From NCBI GenBank assembly GCA_017529875.1, contig JAFXNC010000050.1, forward strand, positions 1 to 64,000: a DNA stretch of 64,000 nt. Direction: 5' to 3'. Positions 58,813 to 64,000 of this stretch are shown here, piece by piece. This DNA is from Ruminococcus sp. Its GTDB lineage: Bacteria; Bacillota; Clostridia; Oscillospirales; Ruminococcaceae. Made by a program: the position numbers and the translations under genes. The first letter of the stretch is position 1. The number at the start of each line of letters is the position of its first letter. The notes under the pieces are model-generated. The model searched no databases. It saw only the letters and a program-made list of their open reading frames with translations, and was not told the origin of the DNA.

Positions 58813-59226
58813 TCATTCCTTCTTTCTTCCGGGCAGCTTGCCTAACATATTGCCCATTCTCACCAGAGCGATGCCGCCCTTATCCTCGTCTCCGAGGATG
58901 AGCATGGTATCGCCGGGGTTTATCCCGAATATCTTCCGGCAGTTGGAGGGGAGAGTTATCTGCCCCTTTGAGTTGACGTTGGCGAGGCCGAAGACGTGCT
59001 TGCCGTCGCCGTCGTGAGCCTCCTTGCCGATGTCCCGCACCAGCAGGTCAACGGTTATGCCGTAGAGCTCCGCCAGCTTGATGCAGCTGTCAAGGTCGGG
59101 GGTGCTCTCCCCCCGCTCCCATTTGGCTACCGCCTGCCGGGAAACGTTGAGCTTTTCCGCCAGCTGCTCCTGGGTCATACCGCTCTGCGTCCGGTACATT
59201 TTAAGTCTTGAAAAGTTTATGCTCAC
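58813..59226 (-). CDS. XRE helix-turn-helix regulator with C-terminal SpoVT/AbrB domain
   Basis: The 137-residue protein joins an N-terminal XRE helix-turn-helix (MYRTQSGMTQEQLAEKLNVSRQAVAKWERGE) to an AbrB-like swapped-hairpin DNA-binding domain (VNSKGQITLPSNCRKIFGINPGDTML). Two DNA-binding folds in one small protein is an unusual but known arrangement. The start is GTG at 59226, six bases after GGGAGGG; the ATG at 59262 lies at the transcript start. It probably represses its own operon with the ABC genes. Confidence 0.83.
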   Translation of the reverse strand: MSINFSRLKMYRTQSGMTQEQLAEKLNVSRQAVAKWERGESTPDLDSCIKLAELYGITVDLLVRDIGKEAHDGDGKHVFGLANVNSKGQITLPSNCRKIFGINPGDTMLILGDEDKGGIALVRMGNMLGKLPGRKKE

Positions 59227-59269
59227 GGTGATCCCTCCCTGTTCGTGGTCGATGTTTCTCATTGCTTGT

Positions 59270-59298
59270 ATTATACCATTCTGACAATGTTAAGTCAA
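59270..59298 (-). promoter_or_regulatory. Promoter of the regulator-ABC operon
   Basis: Minus-strand TTGACT (59293-59298), 17 nt, TATAAT (59270-59275). The -35 box overlaps the stop of the small ORF at 59290-59433. Confidence 0.75.
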
Positions 59299-59433
59299 CC
59301 GACCAAAGCTGACATCAATGTTATCCTCAGTTGCAATTTCGGAAAATGCTCTGAAACAAAACTTTTGGAGAATCACCGTCGAGGAAGAAAGATGACTCCA
59401 AAGCGCTCCGCGTTCAGGTTCATCAGCTTGCAT
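59290..59433 (-). CDS. Possible 47-residue small protein (uncertain)
   Basis: An ATG at 59433 follows GGGAGGG by six bases and opens a 47-codon frame (MQADEPERGALWSHL onward, ending SFGRLT) that ends at the -35 box of the next promoter. No homology is recognised and no promoter is obvious upstream. It may be a small protein or a gene remnant. Confidence 0.25.
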   Translation of the reverse strand: MQADEPERGALWSHLSSSTVILQKFCFRAFSEIATEDNIDVSFGRLT

Positions 59434-59459
59434 AATTATCCCTCCCTTCCCCCTTTCTC

Positions 59460-59480
59460 CCCGCCTTTTGCGGGCTTTTT
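59460..59480 (+). terminator. Short hairpin with T-run
   Basis: CCCGC (59460-59464) pairs with GCGGG (59470-59474) followed by CTTTTT. No rightward gene ends just before it. The rest of the gap to 59547 shows nothing. Confidence 0.4.
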
Positions 59481-59547
59481 GTGTAAAGTGTAGACTGTCC
59501 GCTTAATTTTTTGTTCATGTTCACGATAAAAAATATAAAAAATGCTA

Positions 59548-59576
59548 TTGCAATTTGTGTTAAAATATTATATAAT
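59548..59576 (+). promoter_or_regulatory. Promoter of the EF-G-like gene
   Basis: TTGCAA (59548-59553), 17 nt, TATAAT (59571-59576). Confidence 0.7.
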
Positions 59577-59665
59577 TATAGTATCGGTTTGTCTTTTCGT
59601 TGTGCATAATAACAAATTAACAAACTCAGATCCGTATATCATAATATAGCAAGGAGAGAATCACT

Positions 59666-61744
59666 TTGAAAACCTATGACAGCACCCACATCAAAAACAT
59701 AGCAGTTGCCGGCCACGGCGGCTCCGGCAAGACCTCCCTCGTTGAGGCGCTGCTTTATAAGAGCGGTACTACCGACCGCCTCGGCAAGATCGCTGACGGC
59801 AATACCGTCTCCGATTACACCGCCGAGGAGATCAGAAGAAAATGCTCGGTATACACCTCACTTTCGTGTTTTGAGAGAGACGGTTTCAAGATCAATCTGC
59901 TGGATACCCCCGGCCTCTTCGACTATGAGGCTGGTATGGTGGAGGGCATCAATGCCGCAGGCTGCGTTATGATAACCGTATCCGCCAAGTCCGGCGTCAA
60001 GGTCGGCACCCACAAGGCCTACGATTACGCAGAGGAAAACGGCAAGCCCCGTATGTTCGTAGTCACCAAGCTGGATGACGACAACGCTAACTTCAACAAC
60101 GTCCTGACCCAGTTGAAGACCGAGTTCGGACCCACAGTCTGCCCTGTTATCGTTCCCGTTATTGCCAACAGAAAAGTCGTTTCCTACGTGAACCTCATCG
60201 AGATGAAGTGCTACAAGTACGAGAACGGCAACGCTGTTGAGACTGATATGCCCACAGCTGCTGTTGCAGAGAATATGGAGTACCGTATCGACGGTCTGGT
60301 CGAGGCCGTTTCCGAGGCCGTTGCAGAGACCGACGAGGAGCTCATGGAGAAGTTCTTCGGCGGCGAGGCCTTTACTCAGAAGGAGCTTATCGACGGCATC
60401 CACAAGGGCATGAACGAGGGCAAGATCACCCCCGTAGTATGCTGCTCGGCGGCTGATCTTTCCGGCATTGATATGCTGCTCAAAGAGATCTCGCTGCTGC
60501 TGCCCGCTCCCTCGGACAACGACGTTAAGATGGCTGAGGACGCCAAGGGCGAGCCCGTGGAGGTCAAGTGCGACAGCTCCGCGCCCCTTTCCGCATTCGT
60601 ATTCAAGACCGTTGCCGACCCCTTCGTGGGCAAGATGAGCTTCATCAAGGTACACTCCGGCGTGCTCAAGACCAACAAGGACGTTGTCAACGCCACCACA
60701 GGCTCCACCGAGAAGGTGGGCAAGCTCATGACCCTCATCGGCAAGAAGCAGATCGAGGTCACTGAGGCTAACTGCGGCGATATCGTAGTTGCCACCAAGA
60801 TGAACGTCAACACCAACGACACTATCTGCGACGCCTCCCGCGTTGTTAAGTTCCCGGCTATCAGGTTCCCGATCCCCACCTACGCTATGGCTGTCAAGGC
60901 CAAGGGTCAGGGCGACGAGGCCAAGATCTCCGGCGCTATCGCAAGGCTCCTTGAAGAAGACAAGACCCTGCGCTACGAGCAGAATCCCGACACTCTTGAA
61001 ATGATACTTGTTACCCTCGGCGGTCTGCATCTTGACTCGGTAGCGGGCAAGCTGCACGATACTTTCGGCGTGGATATCGACACTGCGGCTCCCAAGATCG
61101 CCTACAAGGAGACTATCCGCAAGAAGGTCAAGGTTCAGGGCAGACACAAGAAGCAGTCCGGCGGTCACGGACAGTTCGGCGACGTCTGGATCGAGTTCGA
61201 GCCCTGCATCTCCGACGAGCTCATCTTCGAGGAGAGAGTATTCGGCGGCGCGGTTCCCAAGAACTTCTTCCCGGCAGTTGAAAAGGGTCTCCAGGAGTGC
61301 GTAAAGAAGGGCGTGCTGGCGGGATTCCCGGTAGTAGGTCTGAAGGCTATCCTGGTGGACGGCTCCTATCACCCTGTTGACTCCTCTGAAATGGCCTTCA
61401 AGATCGCGGCATCCATCGCCTTCAAGGACGGCATCCCCAAGGCTGAGCCCATGCTGCTGGAACCCATCGACAACCTGACCGTCATCGTTCCCGACGAGAA
61501 CACCGGCGACGTTATCGGCGAGCTGAACAAGCGCCGCGGCAGAGTTCTGGGTATGAACCCGGCTGCCAAGAAGGGTCTCACCGAGGTAGTTGCAGAGGTG
61601 CCCGAGGCTGAAATGGCTGACTTCACCATGACGCTGCGTCAGATGACCCAGGGCCGCGGCTCCTACTCCATGGAGCTTGCAAGATACGACCAGCTCCCCG
61701 GCAACCTGGTGGCCACCGTCATCGCAAACAACAAGATAGACTGA
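59666..61744 (+). CDS. EF-G-like translational GTPase paralog (EF-G2 type)
   Basis: The 692-residue protein has the five-domain layout of elongation factor G, with P-loop GHGGSGKT (16-23) instead of the usual AHIDAGKT, DTPGLFDY (80-87) in place of DTPGHVDF, and TKLD for the NKMD guanine motif. Domain IV (GHGQFGDVWIEFEP) and domain V (RRGRVLGM) are conserved. The missing catalytic His of DTPGH (Leu84 here) marks the EF-G2 group rather than canonical FusA and should slow GTP hydrolysis. The start is TTG at 59666 after AAGGAG. Ribosome binding is likely; its exact role is unknown. Confidence 0.88.
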   Translation: MKTYDSTHIKNIAVAGHGGSGKTSLVEALLYKSGTTDRLGKIADGNTVSDYTAEEIRRKCSVYTSLSCFERDGFKINLLDTPGLFDYEAGMVEGINAAGCVMITVSAKSGVKVGTHKAYDYAEENGKPRMFVVTKLDDDNANFNNVLTQLKTEFGPTVCPVIVPVIANRKVVSYVNLIEMKCYKYENGNAVETDMPTAAVAENMEYRIDGLVEAVSEAVAETDEELMEKFFGGEAFTQKELIDGIHKGMNEGKITPVVCCSAADLSGIDMLLKEISLLLPAPSDNDVKMAEDAKGEPVEVKCDSSAPLSAFVFKTVADPFVGKMSFIKVHSGVLKTNKDVVNATTGSTEKVGKLMTLIGKKQIEVTEANCGDIVVATKMNVNTNDTICDASRVVKFPAIRFPIPTYAMAVKAKGQGDEAKISGAIARLLEEDKTLRYEQNPDTLEMILVTLGGLHLDSVAGKLHDTFGVDIDTAAPKIAYKETIRKKVKVQGRHKKQSGGHGQFGDVWIEFEPCISDELIFEERVFGGAVPKNFFPAVEKGLQECVKKGVLAGFPVVGLKAILVDGSYHPVDSSEMAFKIAASIAFKDGIPKAEPMLLEPIDNLTVIVPDENTGDVIGELNKRRGRVLGMNPAAKKGLTEVVAEVPEAEMADFTMTLRQMTQGRGSYSMELARYDQLPGNLVATVIANNKID

Positions 61745-61752
61745 TAAAAACT

Positions 61753-61786
61753 ATGCTCCCCCGGTCTCCGGGGGAGCATTTTTTTG
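61753..61786 (+). terminator. Strong terminator of the EF-G-like gene
   Basis: ATGCTCCCCCGG (61753-61764) pairs perfectly with CCGGGGGAGCAT (61768-61779) around TCT, followed by TTTTTTT. Confidence 0.93.
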
Positions 61787-61795
61787 AGCGCAGCA

Positions 61796-61920
61796 AAAAG
61801 AATAAAGAAGAAAGAATAAAGAACAATCAAGGTGTCCGCGCAGCGGACGGTTTTTAGATCATCGCCGGAGGCGATACCTTTTTTATTCTTTATTCTTTAT
61901 TATTCTTCTTTATTCTTTAT
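61796..61920. repeat. Dispersed intergenic palindromic element, copy D
   Basis: Same orientation as copy A. The core hairpins are GTCCGC-GCA-GCGGAC and ATCGCC-GGA-GGCGAT between AAGGT and ACCTT, inside AAAGAATAA-type and TTATTCTTT-type arms. It lies between a strong terminator and the end of the convergent DUF4132 gene. Confidence 0.85.
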
Positions 61921-61933
61921 AGGGGTGGCTCCC

Positions 61934-64000
61934 TCATTCTTCTCCGGGCAGTGCCGAGACCGTGGTCATTTGCAGGATGATCTCGCTGAAATACCTGGGG
62001 CTCACCTCGGAGAGCTTGAGCCAGCCCTCCTGTTTTTTGTCGTAGTAGTCCGGGACTTTGCCGGCCTTGAAGAACACCAGCTTGCCCAGGGTCACTTCTT
62101 CGCCCTCGAAGTCGTAGGCCTGTATCGGCGCTCCGGAGTGTACCAGCATGGCTCCGCTGCCGGTGACTGTTACCTTGCCGTCGGCTGCGGTGCTGCGGGA
62201 GCTGATGTCCTCGCGGTAGAAGTAGAAGAAGCATCCCGCGTCCTCGGCCTGACCCTTGTACCAGCCCAGTTTGGTCATCTTGCCGATGAGGGACAGGCTG
62301 TTGAGCTCCGCGTACTCGAATCTTGCGCAGGAGTTCTCTGCAAGCTCCTTGTCGTCCCGCAGGAACACCTTGCGCCCCAGCTGGTCGAAGGGCTGAGTGA
62401 TCTCGTAGTCGGAAAGCTGCTCCTTCCAGGCGCTGAGCTGTTCTTTGGTGAGCTCCAGCGGATGCACAAGGCCTATCCGGGCGTTTTCCGGCAGGGTGTA
62501 TTCGTCCTCGTCAGCTGTGGTGAAGGAGCCGTCGTCCAGGTAGCGGAAAGTATCTTTAAGGGCACCGTCCTCGTATACGCCCCAGATGAGACCAACCGCA
62601 AAGCAGTGCATCACGGCGTTCTTTACAAAGAGCTTTTCCCAGCTTTCGGAGGTCCACTTGCGGTCGCACATGAGCACGTATTCAAGCCGCGCCTTCTGCG
62701 ACGTCACCACGTTTTTGAGGGACTTTTTCAGCTCCTTGAATTCCTCGGCAGCGGCGGCGGACTTCTCCGGGTCGTCGGAGGCGCCGGGCTTGGGGAGGTT
62801 TTTGAGCTGCTTTTCCCCCTGGTAGATCTCCAGTCCCAAAGAGGGGGTCAGGTACACCGAGAACTGCCTCGGGCCGAAGTCGAAGACCCTGCACAGCCTC
62901 TCGTCGAATCCCAGGTCGGGGACTATCCTGTCGGCAAGCTCCTCGGTGGTGATGCCGAGAGCCTCGGCTGCCGAAGCGAGAGCCTCCGCCGCAGCGGAAC
63001 GCACCTGCTTGTTTTTGAACTTCCGGGACATATTGTCTATGTTCATCAGAGCCTCGCTGCTGCCGCCGAGAGCCATTGCACGGGTGGCCTCGGCTGCGAT
63101 GGCGCCCCGCATATTCTCTGCCCATTCCTTGATGTAGTGCATGAAAGTCCGCACCATGGGTATGCCGCCGTGAACGGCGCAGAAATACAGCACGCTCTTG
63201 TGCTTGGCCTGTGCGCCGTCATCGCACCAGCGCCCGAATATCTCGGCGGCGTAGGTTTCCAGCTCTTTGGGCTCCAGCTTCGCGGCAAGGTCGTCGGCAA
63301 GCTTGCTGCGGGTCATGGGGGCGTAGCTCACCACAAGGGCTCGCAGGTAGTCCTCGCCGGCCTCGGTGCCGTCCAGCTTGTGCACCGGGCTGAGGGGGGC
63401 GTTGAACAGGAACCCGAGGGCGCTCTTCTTGCTGGCCTTGATGAGCTTGTCAAGCTGTTCCTCAAAGGACTGTTCTGCCACTTTTTCAGCCTCCGGGGAC
63501 GCTACGCCGATGAGAGCGCCGATACGCGCCTTGATCTTGTCGGACTTCTCCGCGTCGAAGGCCTTGGTCAGCTCCTGAGTGTAGCCCTCTGCGCCTTGGG
63601 CGGCGATTATGTCAAGGGCAAGCTCGCGGCGGGCGGCCTTCTTTGCGGCAAGCATGGCTGTGACTTCTTCGCGCCAGTCGGTGTTGCCCACTATGGCGGC
63701 AAGCTCCGCCCTGACTGCCTTGCTGCCGTCGTCGGCGCAGGCGATGAGCTTCTGACGGTAGGTATCGGGAGCCTTGCCCATAGCCCTCACCGCCAGGACG
63801 CGCCCGGTAGCGGAAAGCTTGGAGACCTCCAGCTGCGCCAGCTCATCGGCGCAGTCGGCGATGCAGCCGGCGGCGGTGTTCATGGCCTTTTCCTTGGCGG
63901 AGTACATATCGTCGATGCACAGCGCCAGTACCCCGATAGTCTCGGCGAGGGTGAGGCCGCTGCTTTTGAGCATACCGAAGCCCTCGGCCTCTCGTCCCTC
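61934..64000 (-). CDS. DUF4132 (MolR-like) protein with HEAT-like repeats, cut by window end
   Basis: The frame stays open to the last base, so the N-terminus is outside the window (at least 688 residues seen). The visible N-terminal half is helical with repeat-like blocks (AELAAIVGNTDWREEVTAML, DKIKARIGALIGVAS), as in HEAT repeats. The C-terminal part has the DUF4132 core: ARIGLVHPLELTKEQLSAW and YEITQPFDQLGRKVFL. DUF4132 is found in MolR-type proteins of unclear function; no enzyme motif is evident. It ends 13 bases from the copy D element. Confidence 0.82.
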   Translation of the reverse strand, partial: EGREAEGFGMLKSSGLTLAETIGVLALCIDDMYSAKEKAMNTAAGCIADCADELAQLEVSKLSATGRVLAVRAMGKAPDTYRQKLIACADDGSKAVRAELAAIVGNTDWREEVTAMLAAKKAARRELALDIIAAQGAEGYTQELTKAFDAEKSDKIKARIGALIGVASPEAEKVAEQSFEEQLDKLIKASKKSALGFLFNAPLSPVHKLDGTEAGEDYLRALVVSYAPMTRSKLADDLAAKLEPKELETYAAEIFGRWCDDGAQAKHKSVLYFCAVHGGIPMVRTFMHYIKEWAENMRGAIAAEATRAMALGGSSEALMNIDNMSRKFKNKQVRSAAAEALASAAEALGITTEELADRIVPDLGFDERLCRVFDFGPRQFSVYLTPSLGLEIYQGEKQLKNLPKPGASDDPEKSAAAAEEFKELKKSLKNVVTSQKARLEYVLMCDRKWTSESWEKLFVKNAVMHCFAVGLIWGVYEDGALKDTFRYLDDGSFTTADEDEYTLPENARIGLVHPLELTKEQLSAWKEQLSDYEITQPFDQLGRKVFLRDDKELAENSCARFEYAELNSLSLIGKMTKLGWYKGQAEDAGCFFYFYREDISSRSTAADGKVTVTGSGAMLVHSGAPIQAYDFEGEEVTLGKLVFFKAGKVPDYYDKKQEGWLKLSEVSPRYFSEIILQMTTVSALPGEE

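Noticed and set aside
59858-61372. 504-codon leftward ORF opposite the EF-G-like gene
   Set aside because: It lies entirely within a well-supported gene and has no start signal.

Overview
The window looks like a chromosomal segment of a Ruminococcus-type gut bacterium (Bacillota, Oscillospirales). Evidence: type I dockerin repeats built on the motif GDVNGDGKVNMRDYALLQ, a type IV pilin, a GH36 alpha-galactosidase, a CIRCE-controlled groESL operon, a BirA/BioY operon with a Firmicutes-type BirA operator, and sigma-A promoters that nearly always have a 17-nt spacer. Coding density is high and most intergenic regions hold a recognisable promoter or intrinsic terminator.

Layout. 1-515: the tail of a gene entering from the left, tRNA-Leu(CAG), and a structured, possibly transcribed leader. 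580-4016: endonuclease V, divergent birA-bioY, and an MscS channel. 4051-13421: a long rightward run of addB-addA (double-strand-break repair), a fused Memo/AMMECR1 protein, its radical SAM partner and CorA. 13498-16823: a leftward NAD salvage operon (NrtR-like Nudix regulator, PncA, a phosphoesterase, PncB). 17084-20182: four tandem VOC-fold paralogs below an HD-domain/kinase fusion. 20462-27519: a DUF2974 protein, an ABC transporter-lipoprotein operon and a two-component system that may control it. 27565-30667: small metabolic genes and surE. 30972-33137: a broken dockerin gene and a STAS-kinase fusion. 33207-35257: groESL. 35350-41355: an esterase, a solitary DNA methyltransferase with an N-terminal helix-turn-helix, an acyl-ACP thioesterase and a membrane glycosyltransferase-like protein. 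41462-42427: a tandem repeat and a strongly promoted orphan pilin. 42593-49563: a compact PBSX-like phage packaging and head module without tail, lysis or integrase genes. 49704-57261: a MATE-ATPase fusion, a DHHW lipoprotein, GH36 and a secreted dockerin protein. 57325-59298: a regulator-ABC operon. 59666 to the end: an EF-G paralog and a DUF4132 protein cut by the window edge.

Themes. Four copies of one intergenic palindromic element (16924, 29445, 38859, 61796) abut gene 3' ends and fold as two GC hairpins inside a long A/T arm. Two different sensor domains (ppGpp-hydrolase-like HD and STAS) are fused to the same kinase-like module. The candidates most worth follow-up are the dispersed element, the kinase fusions, the reduced capsid module and the structured leader beside tRNA-Leu. 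No CRISPR array, IS element or complete prophage was seen.
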